A stretch of DNA of 64,000 nucleotides from Dipteris shenzhenensis (GCA_047967505.1 CM106539.1), one strand, 5' to 3'. Counted from the first letter of the stretch, positions 11,546-23,077 are shown. The notes: generated by a model from the sequence alone, not told the origin. A program made the numbers and translations.

Positions 11546-13480
11546 GGTTTCTAAGAGAGAATGAAATAAGTAGAGAATGAATGGAAGAGAAGAGAGATGA
11601 ATAGAGCTTGGACAAAAGTTTCTCTGAGAGATTTTTGAATGTGGAAGAAAAACGTGAGCAAAGAGGAGAGAGAATGACTAAGCAAGAGTGGAAAGAAGAT
11701 ATTTTGAAACCAGCTACTAGAAAGTGGTGGGAATGAATGTTTGAAACGTTTTGGAAGAGAGAGAATAGGGGGAGAGCTGGTTCGGAAGTCAAAGTTTGGG
11801 CCAAATGGTTGAACCAAATGGAAAACATGAGCATGGTTCTAGCTAGGGGATAGTTTGCCCTGGGAGGAAAACAAGGAGGCTGGACATAGTCAGGGCAGGC
11901 CTGCCAAAGATAATTTTTTATTGTGAACCACCAATCACGTTTTTTGGGGTATTTTGAAAAAGAACTAAAATTTCCCCCTAGAATTGGGGAGCCTATGTTA
12001 CAAAGAATTCCACATGGCATAATATCCTTCATGGTGGATACCATATTCCCTTATCCAAGCCTCTAATATCTTAGTAATTCTCCAAAGGGCCCCTTTTTTA
12101 GTCCAAATTTTTTGTAATGTTTATTCAAGTCACCTTTTGAAGGGAGGGCCAACCCTTTTCCTTTAACCACTCTCCCTCTCTTTATAATAAAAAGGCTCTT
12201 GGGCCCATAGGGTGCCAAGGCATATTGCTATTCTTTACATCTCTCCCTACTAGCAAAAATAGCACTTGTGTTATCCATATTAGTGCACTTGGGACAAACC
12301 TGGAATTAGGAGGTGTTCCTAACCGACTCCCAAATAGCGCTTGTGTTAGCCTTGTGCCTCTAATGCTTAGGCTATTTAGGGCTCAAACTCCCTGAGCGCC
12401 TCCAAGCCTTAAGCCATTTATGGTTCAAACCCCATGTATAAGGCTCAAAACATGAAGTGGCGAGGCTTAACTCCCGTGAGACACTTAACCGCAACTTACA
12501 GCTGCAAAATACAACTTGGCAAATGGAACCTATAACTTGGTAGTTGGAACATTTAATATGTGCACGTTTCCTGTAATCTTTGGCCTTGGGCTATTTAGGG
12601 CTCAAACTCCCTGAGCTTGTACTATACTTCTTACATGGCTATAACCATTGAAGTAAACCATGAAGCCTAATCACCTCTAATCATTGATTAGCTTGCATTC
12701 GACAACTGTACTCTGTGGATGTTAACATGCCCCCCTTCTTGTTGTTGATCCACCCTTGGGTCATAGCCGCGCTAGAGGACGTGTGTGTTGAGGATTGTCT
12801 GTAGGACTGCAAAGCGGTCCAACTGTCATGGAGTGAGCTGAGTGAGGTACGAGTGATACTTCCAAAAATGGGTGGCATGCATATCCTCGTACGTGCGGAT
12901 GTGGTGTTTGTGGAGATTGCAGACGCGGAGGTAGAGGCGGAGATCTTGAAATTGCATTGGGCCGATTTCGAGATTGAATACAACCTATGACACAAGTTGA
13001 TGGCTCGTGCTTGCATTGCTCTCACAAGTAAGTAGCTTGGAGTGGAGGCTCCATTCCTTCAAGATCCCCACGACAAGTGAGTCACCATCAAGACCACACA
13101 TTTTTGACTCTACTGTTGGGGAATGGAGGTATGCTTTTGCATTTGCACTTGCTTTTTTTTGTAATCCATCCATTGCACAAGGCTTCAAGGTTAACTAGGA
13201 GCTTTGTTAGTGGAGTTTTAGTAGAGGAATGAGGAAGGAAGTGTGAGTTGGAAGGAAAAGAGATGGAAAACTGTCAAACCAAGAATGAGGAATCAAGCTA
13301 AATTTTGAAGTTGCTTTGTGTGTTTAACATCCACCCCTCAAGAAATCTTTCATTTTGGCAATCAAATGTTGTTTTTTCTTTCAAGTTTTTTGTATTGAGT
13401 AGGTAGACTAGGTAGTATAGCATCCCCCTTAGCACCAAAAACCCTAAACAAAAACTCTAAAACTATAAAAAATCATCAAA
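11546..13480. other. Anonymous sequence with a repeated short motif
   Basis: No gene that I can support. A phrase of about 26 bases (TTTAGGGCTCAAACTCCCTG) occurs at 12371 and again at 12592. Open frames on the minus strand at 11430-12044 and 12681-13188 lack recognisable motifs. Confidence 0.4.
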
Positions 13481-13489
13481 AAACTAGTC

Positions 13490-13800
13490 AACGACATAGC
13501 ACATTCCTATCCCCACGGGTCGATGGCTTAGCGCTATCCCGCTGACCGTCGCCATAGCCGTATCCTACCCATCAAACTTTGTTGACCTGTGGCCATAGCG
13601 CCTATCCCCACACAACCTAACTTCTGACCATGGTCTAACTCACCGCCCTATTAATGCATGTCAAAGCTAGCTATCCCACTGGTCTGATAGTCATTGACTC
13701 GTGGCCTTAGTGCCACCCCCATACTTCTATCCCACCGATCGATGCATTAAGCTATCCCTACGACCGTTGCCATAGCGCTATCCCTATGCCCATCGGGATA
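13490..13800. repeat. Degenerate short tandem repeats, left border of element B
   Basis: Loose reiterations of a phrase like GCTATCCC-x-CTGACCGTYGCCATAG. The reverse complement of the same phrase is reiterated at 19010-19190 on the far side of element B, so the two clusters are inverted relative to each other. Confidence 0.6.
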
Positions 13801-14039
13801 CCTTTGGGGTAGTCTAGAAAAAAATAATACAAAATAAAGTTTAGCTTGAGTGTGCCATATTAGAGGTCTTATACATGCACTTGCGATCTGGAAGAATTGT
13901 GCCCAAGGATACCATGCCTAAAGACAGTTCTTCAAGCTACGCTCAGCCCACCTTTCACTGTAGTTAGGGATCAATCCAAACTGGAAGCTTGATTCCAAGC
14001 TCCCACTCCGTAATAGGACCTTGATAGGAGGATCCATCT

Positions 14040-15930
14040 AGCTCTGATGAGATGGAGAGCTTGGACGAGGTGATGCAAGACCCTACAGATCCAAGGGCTT
14101 CCAAAGCCCCCTTCACTAGTGTGGCTTCTCCCAACTCTCTTATGCCTTCTGTAGTGTCCAGGTTAAGAGGTACATTCTCCAACATGTTTGGATGTTTGGG
14201 CCAAACAGATTCACTAAAGAGTGTCACTGGGAAGGGAAGGTCAGCAACAACCACCTCTTGAAACGCAGGCAGGGACTGAAACCACCTTTGTGGACCCAAG
14301 GTCCTCCTCCTTCGCAAGGCACCCTCAGTGGGAATGCATGGAGGATGAAGATCTATGGATGACAGGGTTTCACAGGGACAAGACCCTAGCCGAGGAGATG
14401 GGAGAGGCTCTCAAGGAGGGGCGTCTTATTAACCCCCAACCTTCCCAGTGCCACCAACCTTCACCAACTATGTGGCCCCACAAGTTCCATCCTATTGCCC
14501 AATGCATGGAATCTCTGTGCCAATGCCCCATGACCCACCCCCTCTAGGAGTCCGACCGTTTCCACCTGCATGTGTTGCTCCAACAAATGTAGGCCTTGGC
14601 GCATCTGCCCCAATGTTGGTACCAACAACTCAATAGATTCCACCACTAGGGCCAGGCTTAAGGCCACCCCTATGTCCCCTTAGGCCCACAATGGCGCCGC
14701 CTCCACCAACTGCCCAAATGGTGCTAATAGATGAGGCAATGCGCATCCTGGTGAATGCCTTAGGAAGAGGGGCCACACCTCCTCACCCACCCCAGTATTT
14801 CCCGTAGGGATTACGAATCCCTCAAGGAGTTGACCCATAGCCATCTCCAAGTTAATGACCAAATTCCTTGGGAAACGAGATCTGGTCTCCCACATGGAGC
14901 GATTTGAGAAAATATGTGCAGCCTTTGGAGCTCTTGGAGATCTAGAAATGGCTAATGTGTTTGGTCTTAGCCTGGATGGCAAAGTAGGCCAATGGTATAG
15001 AGCTCTCACCTTGAAAGAAAAAGTCGATTGGGAGACGCTGAGAAAAGCCTTCATTGTAGGGCTCGCCCCCAGTGACCATAAATGGAGCCCGATTAATCAA
15101 TTATATGAGGTGAAGCAGAATGACAAGTAATCCCATTAGGATAAGATAGCTAGAATCAAGCACCTCAATTTCCATTGCGAACCATAAGAGCAAATGAGCG
15201 ACGAACGATTGTTACCCCATTTCCTCATCAGATTGGCAGACCTGAAGCTGCATGACCACCTGATGGTTATGAATCCTACCTCCTTAGACCTATGCAGCAA
15301 GGTGGCTATCCACATAAATGATAATATTATGGACAAGGCTAACTCGAATAGAGGTCAGGGATCTCCAAGGAGGCACCAAGCAACCCCCACTTGTTTCCAC
15401 GGAGAGACAACATCTGGTGCGGGGTATGCAATGGCAATCATCCCTCCAATGAGTGTCCCCGCCTTAGGGCAAGGCCAGCCCTTTGCACACACTATCATAG
15501 GTAGGCACGATACCTCCCAATTCCTATTGCCAAGGTCCGTGCCCCCCAACCCATGTATCAAGCATGACCCCCATTAGCCCTGATGGCCCCACCTAATCCT
15601 ATGCATGCACAAGGTGCCCCTTTGGCTTAAGTTAAGCCAGTACAGAGCACAACGGGCTCCGTTATTGCCGCTCATACTGGGCCCTCAACCTCCCCTACCC
15701 TGTATAGCTCTGCTCAATCAAGTATTAGTAGAGGAAGTACCCAATGATTGGGAGGAGACGGCGGATCGAGACCACGGACCCCTCAACTACTACCCCTATG
15801 AGGAAGCAAGTGGCACCCTAAGTCACCCTAAAAGTGCCAATCACCTCCCTGTTCAGAGAAAATCCGATACTTTGATGAGACCTATCCAAATGGATGAAGT
15901 GAAAATTCATGTCCCCAGGCCTTGCTAGCC
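14040..15930 (+). pseudogene. Gag polyprotein (element B)
   Basis: A Pro-rich N-terminal part (14448-14740) leads to DEAMRILVNALGRGA, then MTKFLGKRDLVSHMERFEKI (14855 on), GKVGQWYRALTLKEKVDWET and QLYEVKQND. This is the retrotransposon-gag pattern (W-x2-L-x8-W-x2-L, followed by L/F-x-Q). After a stop near 15130 the frame resumes at 15194 with LPHFLIRLADLKLHDHL. No CCHC zinc knuckle is visible. The same DEAMRIL, KFLGxxDL-SHxERFE and DNxM motifs appear in element C gag. It is broken by several stops. Confidence 0.75.
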
Positions 15931-16016
15931 CTAAGGCCAACCAATCGCTAGAGGAGGGGCAGAACTTACCCAAGGTTCCCATCAATAAGCTAGGCCAATA
16001 CTTCAAAGGTGATGAA

Positions 16017-16355
16017 ATTGCTCTATCAAATCCTCCGATCAAGTAGGGTAAGAAAAGCATCGTGATTGCATGTCTAAATTGTGTTTTTAGAATGCAATTA
16101 TGGCACCATTGCTATATCGGATCCTCGGATCAGGTGGGGTATGAAAAGCATCATGATTGCATGTCTAATCATTTTTTTGCAAAAGCTCAAAATCCTAAGT
16201 GTATGTGTACTATGTTTAGAGTGCAATTGTGGTGCCATTGCTCTATCAAATCCTCGGATCGGGTGGGGTAAGAAATGTGTCGTGATTGCATGTCTAAAGT
16301 GTGTTTTTAGAATGCAATTGTGGTGCCATTGCTCTATCAGATCCTCGGATCAGGT
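16017..16355 (+). repeat. Tandem repeat replacing PR/RT/RNase H in element B
   Basis: Units begin ATTGCTCTATCARATCCTC at 16017, 16108, 16237 and 16328, giving lengths of 91, 129 and 91 bases plus a partial fourth copy. Each full unit contains GTGATTGCATGTCTAA and ends GCAATTRTGGYRCC. The middle unit carries an insertion with a T-run. The array lies exactly between the gag end and the integrase zinc finger. Confidence 0.9.
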
Positions 16356-16379
16356 AGGCTTCTAATATGACCTCCCTGA

Positions 16380-17620
16380 TGCTTCCCTCTTTCTCATCGA
16401 CATCATACCTAAATGGGCCGCTGAGATTGGTCACTACTTGGTCCATGGCCTCTACCCTTGGACAAAGCTCTCAAGAAAGATAGATCCCACAAACTCATTA
16501 AGGATGTAGCTCTATCACATGTAATTGCAGGCCAACTATGACCGCATGGGCAAGGATGGCATCATGCATAGATGTGTGTGCGAGCACGAATACGTCAAGT
16601 TGCTCGAGGAAGCTCACTCTAGAATAGTAGGAGGGAATTTTGCCGCTAATGTTACAACACGTAAGGTGCTCCAGGCTGGCCTTTGGTGGCCGACTCTCTT
16701 CGGAGACGCTGTTGAATTTATCAAGTGGTGCAACCCCTGCTAGCATGTGCAAATCCCACATAAGGTGGACATGATGCCCTTAACCAGAATATTAACCAAT
16801 CAGCCCTTTGAGAAATAGGGCATTGATTTTATTGGACCTACATCATCTTGGCCATAGATTACTTCACCAAGTGGGTAGAAGCGAGAGCCACCGTGAAGGT
16901 AGATGCGAGATCCACCGCTAAATTCCTATATGAGGAAGTTATCATGCAGTTTAGATGTCCCTTAGAGCTAGTTAGCGAGACCAAGGAACTCATTTCTTCA
17001 ATTAAATGATAGCAATCCTGACGAGTGAATTCATGATCATACATAAGAAGTCAGTGCCATACTATCCTAGGTGAATGGCTTGGCTGAGAGCTCCAATAAA
17101 GCTTGCTGTAAGATCATAACTTGTACAGTAGAGGCTAGTCGTACTGACTGGGAGCATAAGCTCACTGCTGCCTTATGGGCCTAAAGAACATCCAACAATG
17201 TGGCCATGAACTGCAACCTTACTGTCAAAGAAAGGATCACTAAGAATGCCTTGGCAAAACACTTAATTGACCTTGAAAAGCTAGATGAGACAAAGCTGAT
17301 TGCAACCTACTACCTCCAGGTACAAAAGGCCCGGCATAAAAAGTGGTTTGAATACAACCTCAAGAAAAAAGACCTTGTGGAGGGTGATCTTGCACTCCTC
17401 TACAATGTCCGCAATACCAAGTGTAAGCTCAAATACCGAGGCATGGGTCCCTACCGCATGGTAGATATCACGCCACAAGGGGCGTGTTGAATAGCCACCC
17501 TCGATGGAGTAGAAATGGAAGGCTACCTTAAAGGAAGCAAATTGAAGAGATATTATGGGCCCCTCAACTGGCCTACCCTTCAAGCCATCCATAGAGAAAA
17601 ATAACTCCAGGCCGAGGTAG
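16380..17620 (+). pseudogene. Integrase (element B)
   Basis: H2C2 zinc-binding part in the open frame 16525-16743 (HEYVKLLEEAH ... EFIKWCNPC), then GIDFIGP. The second catalytic Asp region is damaged. NGLAESSNKACCKI contains the Glu. The C-terminal part (17200-17490) has KWFEYNLKKKDLVEGDLALL and KYRGMGPYRMVDITPQG, then KRYYGPLN after a TGA. About 30 residues expected before LTVKE (the TPFSLAF-to-VVPSLH part seen in element A) are missing, a local deletion. Many stops are present. Confidence 0.8.
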
Positions 17621-17759
17621 CTCGGGGATGAAATGCCAGGCCATCGAAGAAGCCAGGGCACGTAATGCTAAGCTCAGACAACATAAGAAAATGGCATTAT
17701 TTAAGGCAATGCTTGAGCACCTAGGACTGATGGATGAACTAACAATAGAACCAGCTAGG

Positions 17760-18110
17760 TTGCATGTTCAATTATAGGGTCTGAGCTTGCACATTTTTAG
17801 CACTCATGGATCCGGGACAGCAGAGCCACAACTTCATCTCCCACTGCCAGGTATGGGAAAAGATATAGGTACCCCTAAACCTCACCATCACTTTAGTAGG
17901 GGTTATCAATGGCCAGCTCTTAAGTACCTTGGGTTTTGTGAACTTGAGTCTAACAGTTGTTCGCTAAGCTATAGAAATGTGCTTTTATGTTCTCCTCACA
18001 GAAGCAACTGATGAACATATCATATTGGGAAGGCCCTTGTGTTACGTCATGAACTGTCAAATCGAGTGGCAAGCCAGAACAGCTTCCCTCATGAGTGGTG
18101 GTAGAACTGT
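17760..18110 (+). pseudogene. Aspartic-protease-like domain downstream of integrase (element B)
   Basis: With frameshifts, the plus strand encodes ALMDPG followed by SHNFIS-like and later LGFVNLSLTVV residues, close to element A. The open frame 17977-18162 then gives FYVLLTEATDEHIILGRPLC and YVMNCQIEW, the ILG end of a retropepsin-like domain. Element C has the near-identical series FYVMPTGAMDEHVILGKTWC. The domain follows the integrase, as in A and C. Confidence 0.55.
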
Positions 18111-18550
18111 GGTAATCTTGCTTTGTGAACCATGTCTTACTCCTTCTTTCTCGCTGGCTTAAGGTAAATAAGTTCTATGGGAGGGTGGACCTGAAGCTCC
18201 ATCCACCTCCAACCCTTTAAACACCGACCCTCCAAAGAAATTCTAACACCAAAAGAAGAAGAGGACCAACCACAATGGTAGCTAGGTGCAGTGCCGCCAT
18301 TGCTATCCCCCTCATGAAAGCTGTGAACAGCAAGTACAAGAGGCTATTCTCTACTCTCAACACTACTTCAACAACAACCGACGACCAAGAAAGATCCAAG
18401 CAGGGCATGAACTAATCGCTCTGGAGACGTCTATGTTGAAGGCAACCACCAAGAAGAAAGACACGATGCCATCTAGTGCCTCGACTTCCAAGCCCTAATC
18501 CACCTCCTCAACCGTAGCATACCCCCAAACATTGGGTCTTCACCAAGCTC

Positions 18551-19021
18551 TTGGAGGCTCAAGATAATTACAACAGCAAGCAGGTTGTCTGGGTACCGAA
18601 GTTCAGGTCACAAACCGCAAGGGTTTTGAAGGTAGCAACACAAGAACCTATGTCGACCCTGGATGCAGTGCCACAAGAACCTACCATCAAACTGACTACC
18701 AAAACAAACAAGCCCCAGAGTTCCAAACGTGTCCTAGTACCACGAATCGTACAAATCGACACAAAGATCGCCTAAGATAGCATGGGAGCAACACAAGAAC
18801 TGACCGCTACAATGAGGAGAGTTACACAAGAACCTTCCTCCAAATGTGAAGGTGAGCCGTCAAAGGTAGTTTCGATCATACCATCACCAACAGCCCCGCC
18901 CGACTCACAAGAGAAAGCATCTGTGTCGAGGGCAATCACACAAGAACCCGCTTATCCCATGACAAAGGATCATCCCACCAGGAATCATCACTATGCCAGT
19001 GCACCTCTAGCATGGCAATAG
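18551..19021 (+). pseudogene. Thr/Pro-rich ORF with repeated TQEP motif, one in-frame stop
   Basis: Two open frames in the same phase (18551-18775 and 18782-19021) are separated only by a TAA at about 18773. The product is rich in Thr, Pro, Ser and Lys. It repeats a short motif five times at irregular spacing: ATQEP, VPQEP, ATQEL, VTQEP and ITQEP. I know of no family that matches. It sits 3' of the protease-like domain of element B, so it may be an accessory ORF of that element. Confidence 0.4.
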
Positions 19022-19190
19022 TCGGCGAGATAGTGCTATGGCAACAACCGGTGGGATAGTCGGATGGCGACGGTCGACATGATCTTCGAATGGCGACAGT
19101 TGGCGTGATCTTTGATGATGATGGCCGATGGGATAGTGCTATGGCAATGACCAGTGGGATAGTGCTATGGCAATGACCGGCAGGATATTA
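19010..19190. repeat. Degenerate short tandem repeats, right border of element B
   Basis: Reiterated GGGATAGTGCTATGGCAA-type units, the reverse complement of the phrase repeated at 13490-13800. Confidence 0.6.
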
Positions 19191-19458
19191 TATAGACCTG
19201 GACTCGATGATCATGTGGAATGTTGCATGGATGAATGTCATGCTGGTGCATAGCATGTTAATAACCATGTAGAACATGTGTCCAATTTGTCTCTCACCTT
19301 GGATGCAATTCATCACTCAGTTTCCCTCATTCTTCCCAATGGATCCAGAGAGTGAAGTTTTCGAGTTTGAGATGAAGCTTGGCCTCCACCCCCAACCCCC
19401 TATTCTGTAAGCCACCGGTCTTTTTGACTCACAAAGTACGCCCTCGGCCACGCTCTGC

Positions 19459-20091
19459 ATGCCCTCTAACTTTCCAGCCAAAGATTTACAAGAGGAGGAG
19501 GAAATATCTACACAACAGGCCATCCAGGAGGTGTCGATAGTAGCAGGCATGTCCCCCTCAAGGACATCAAGAAAGCACACCCCAGTCCCCACCCAAGGGG
19601 AGTACAAAATCGTGCGCTCACAAATGCGCTCACCGCTTAGAGAGGCATGGCTCCAACAACTCGATGCATGTGCCATCCACTCACGCTATGCATATGAGGG
19701 GCATGATTATACCCTCCTTTACCACACTACAGTGGCGTATGAGGCACTAAAGGAGCCAGCGGTGCAAGACGCACTTGTAGTGAGAGGCATGGGATCTATG
19801 GCAGATCACCTTCCTTGCCACTTGGACATGAGGCTCTTGGGAGGTTCCTCCAAGCCTACAACTCCAACACAAATGTGGGTGTTATTCAAGATGCAACGGA
19901 CACTCCCCACTTCTACCATCTCAATGTGGATGTGGTGCGAGCCACCTTTGGCCTGCCGATCATCGACGACAAGTATGCAACAAAGAAGAAGATGCCTGAG
20001 GCCCTCAGTTAAATCTGCCACTACAACCACAAGAAGAGCAAAGGGCGAGCAATTGGTAGCAAGTGGTAGCAATAGGTGCCTTTCTGAGTGA
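19459..20091 (+). pseudogene. Unrecognised ORF, probably frameshifted retroelement gag-like sequence
   Basis: A 210-residue open frame; from about 19815 a second frame (19815-20012) looks more protein-like: LGRFLQAYNSNTNVGV ... VRATFGLPIIDDKYATKKK. The F-x-A-Y ... V-R-A-T-F-G-L-P layout resembles the N-terminal gag-like proteins of some plant retroelements, but the match is too weak for a name. A frameshift near 19810 would join the two. No neighbour supports a host function. Confidence 0.3.
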
Positions 20092-20499
20092 TGGCTACTC
20101 TCATTCAATGGTACCAAGTGTTAGCTTCCACTCAAGAAATTGCCTACTTTCATTTAGTGGTAGCAAGTGGCATCTTCCACTCAAATAATTGGCCAATCCT
20201 CATGGTAATGGTAGCAAACGGGTGCCTAATGAGACAGCTATCAATTCATTTAGTGGTATCTACCATGTGCTACAAGAACAAGAGCACTCATACTTAACAC
20301 ACATGGTTTTTATTAGTCACTTATTTTAGAACAACCAATTATTGAGGTCCTACTTGAGTGCTACTGGTAGCACTTGGTAGCTAAATCCAGCAATCGATGT
20401 CTAATGATGGCTATCAAATCATTTACAGACAAAGTCTCCCTCTCCTCCATCTATCCTTCTACCAAATTGACATCTCTCTTGCACATATCAATTACGTCT

Positions 20500-20557
20500 A
20501 TGGCAAGAGAGAGAGTTTGTGAGAGAGAGATAGATAGCAATTAGAGTGAGAGTGAGT

Positions 20558-20622
<65 letters not shown>

Positions 20623-20681
20623 AGAGTGCAATAAGTGACACAAATAATGCACCTGGCCATGAGATAGAGTTAGATGTATGA

Positions 20682-20729
<48 letters not shown>

Positions 20730-20760
20730 CAGGGACACAAAGGGAGGGAAAGAGATAGAG
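20500..20760. repeat. (GA)n microsatellite cluster
   Basis: GA tracts at about 20562-20617 and 20680-20727 with short spacers. Opposite-strand open frames encode only Leu-Ser repeats. Confidence 0.95.
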
Positions 20761-20790
20761 GGAGGGGGAGGGATACAAGGGGAGACAGAG

Positions 20791-21224
20791 AGAGTTAAGA
20801 TTGCATTTATTCATTTGCACCTCTAAGTTGAGAAAGAGAAAAATACGAAAATTAATTAAGGTCTTTGAGATTGAAAAAAAGCCCAGATACAAATAATCCA
20901 AAGGGTGGATCCTCGAGGGATCCACTCACAAAATACAAAAAGTGTATATGTAAAATCAATGTCCATGACAATGGAGACGGGGACAGAAAGAGGGAGATGG
21001 AGAGTGGGATAGAGAGAGAGAGAGGTAGAGAATGGGAAAAGAGAGAGAGTTAAGATTGCATTTATTCATTTGCACCTCTAAGTTGAGAAAGAGAAAAATA
21101 AGAAAGTTAATTAAGGTCTTTGAGAGACTATGAGATTGAAAAAAACCCCAGATACAATTGATCCAAAGGGTGGAGCCGCTAACAAAATACAAAAAGTGTA
21201 TATGTAAAATCAATGTCCATGACA
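20791..21224. repeat. Tandem duplication of about 180 bp separated by a GA-rich spacer
   Basis: Units 20791-20970 and 21046-21224 both start AGAGTTAAGATTGCATTTAT, contain TTAATTAAGGTCTTTGAGA, and end CAATGTCCATGACA. The spacer between them (20971-21045) is GA-rich. The second unit has a short insertion and lacks part of the GGATCC-containing segment of the first. Confidence 0.9.
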
Positions 21225-21261
21225 TAGATAGCTAAGGGCAACATGGCAACAAGATGATCAT

Positions 21262-21327
21262 CGGGTGTCAGAGAGAGAGAGACAGAGAGATATAGAGAGA
21301 GAGAGCAAATAGGGACACAAAGGGAGG

Positions 21328-21360
<33 letters not shown>

Positions 21361-21376
21361 CAAGGGAGAGAGGGGG

Positions 21377-21451
<75 letters not shown>

Positions 21452-21517
21452 AATGAGGGACACAAAGGAAGGGAAAGAAAGAAAGAAATATTAACATCCT
21501 CGGAAGACCTTGCGGGT

Positions 21518-21575
<58 letters not shown>

Positions 21576-21596
21576 GGAGAGGGAGATAGCTAAGGG

Positions 21597-21637
<41 letters not shown>

Positions 21638-21655
21638 TAGAGAGAGAGAGACTCT
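21262..21655. repeat. (GA)n microsatellite cluster with internal phrase duplication
   Basis: Four GA blocks with interruptions. The phrase GGGACACAAAGGGAGGG or GGGACACAAAGGAAGGG recurs at about 20732, 21312 and 21456, so the cluster probably grew by duplication of a larger unit rather than by dinucleotide slippage alone. Confidence 0.9.
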
Positions 21656-21825
21656 CCAAAGAAAAAAGAATAAATATAAAAATATTGTAATTAAGAGCAT
21701 TCTCAAGGGCAATGCCCATTTATAAAGTACACTTCTAAGGTCATTTTCACATTTTTAGTTTCCCACTCTTGAGTAACCTTGCATTCCACAGCCTCCTCTT
21801 TCGTCTTCCAAGCATCCTCCTACAC

Positions 21826-22910
21826 TCATGCCTTCCCCTAGAGAGGCTTTTGACCAGTAGATTTCATCCAATGATTCCCATGCCTTTGCAGATCAGGTTT
21901 ATCCTATCTTTTGCAAGGCATTCCATCTTGACTCACACTTGAGAGCTCTCCTTCCTGCTGATAATCCCTCTCTTCAATTTTTTGATAGACTTATCCATGG
22001 GCAATCTGTCGCGATTAACTCCCCTAACCAATGGGTTTCATTGGATATTTTGAGCTCTTTTAACCAGAGTGCTAACTTCAAGAAGACACTAGGTAGGGCC
22101 ATGGATAATTTCCCTATCTCTCTCCAGAGTATGCTATTCCCATCGGGGATGATTCATCTTCCCCAATTCATTTGATCGAGAGAGATGCAGCCCTTACCGT
22201 TCTCCTTGCAACTAGCAAGTTTGATGAGGATGTTGGCGAGCAGCCTGAGGGTCCTGCATCCATAAGTGGTGGAGTAGGTCCATCAACAAGTGGTGGAGGA
22301 GATGACCTAAACCTAGACTTGGAGCTTGAGGAGCATACTATTAGCCTAGCTGAGGAGCAAGTTGAAAGCGAGGTCATCTTATCTTCATATCCAACTTGTG
22401 CATATCCATCCTCTACCTATAATCCAGATGAGGCAGCAACCAAGCCACACCTCGCTTCAGTTGATCCAATCAAGATTGAGGGTGAGGAATACCTTACCCT
22501 ATTGGAAGTGATGGAAGAAACCGGTCTCCGAGAGGATGAGGTGCTATGTCGGCTCTCGAATGACACTTTTGATGATGTCATTAACTTTGATGCTCCAGTC
22601 AATCCAGCAATCGATGAGATTGCATGCTTTGATAACTCGAGCCTCACCAATTTGGAGGCAATCCAACTAACACAAAAGGCAATCGAGGATGCTCCACCAG
22701 AGTACGACATGTCTGATGAGCAATTCATGAATTTGTAGAGAGAATCATTTGGGGAGAGAGATGAAGAAGCTGGAACCTCAAGCCAACATGAATTTCAAAA
22801 CCAACCACAAAAGGGAGCCCAGTTGGAGACTGTAGAGCTGACACACTCCAGGATGAGGCAAAAAATGTATGTAGCTTTGCCAGCTTCATCATGTGATTCA
22901 AAATCATCAG
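21826..22910 (+). pseudogene. Unrecognised acidic protein ORF (possibly frameshifted)
   Basis: The clean open frame 22172-22738 codes for about 188 residues: a Gly/Ser/Pro-rich segment near residues 25-45 (GGVGPSTSGGGDD), then Asp/Glu-rich sequence with LTLLEVMEETGLREDEVLCR. The frame before it (21826-22175) ends LPADNPSLQFFDRLIHG ... RAMDNFPISLQSML and could be its N-terminal part if a frameshift lies near 22165. The same phase stays protein-like after the stop at 22738 as far as about 22910, suggesting a nonsense mutation. No family recognised. Confidence 0.35.
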
Positions 22911-23077
22911 TATAATTCTAGGTTCCATTTTAGCAACAAAAATTATTGCTTTTTCTTCAACTCGTAGAAAACCCAACCAAATTTTATGATTTTAAACCCA
23001 GCCACTGCCACTTGCCCGTGCCACTCCATATTAGGGTTATGGTTTTGTAATTTAGGAAAAAAATATTTTAAAAAAAT

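Larger units (their letters stand above)
14040..19021 (+). mobile_element. Ty3/gypsy LTR retrotransposon B, internally deleted (gag-[repeat]-IN-PR-like-TQEP ORF)
   Basis: Plus-strand order: gag (14040-15930), a minisatellite where protease, RT and RNase H would be expected (16017-16355), integrase (16380-17600), a protease-like domain (17760-18110), and a TQEP-repeat open frame (18551-19021). Many stops and frameshifts are present. I could not recognise LTRs. Gag and integrase are clearly related to element C, and integrase plus the protease-like part to element A. Confidence 0.8.

Noticed and set aside
11430-12044. 204-codon minus-strand ORF
   Set aside because: Composition is low-complexity Ser/Phe/Leu, it overlaps a tandem duplication, and no motif or splice context supports it.
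12681-13188. Minus-strand ORFs of 114 and 67 codons
   Set aside because: No recognisable motif; the two frames do not join with a convincing splice site.
20488-21719. Long minus-strand ORFs rich in Leu-Ser
   Set aside because: Products of GA tracts read on the opposite strand.
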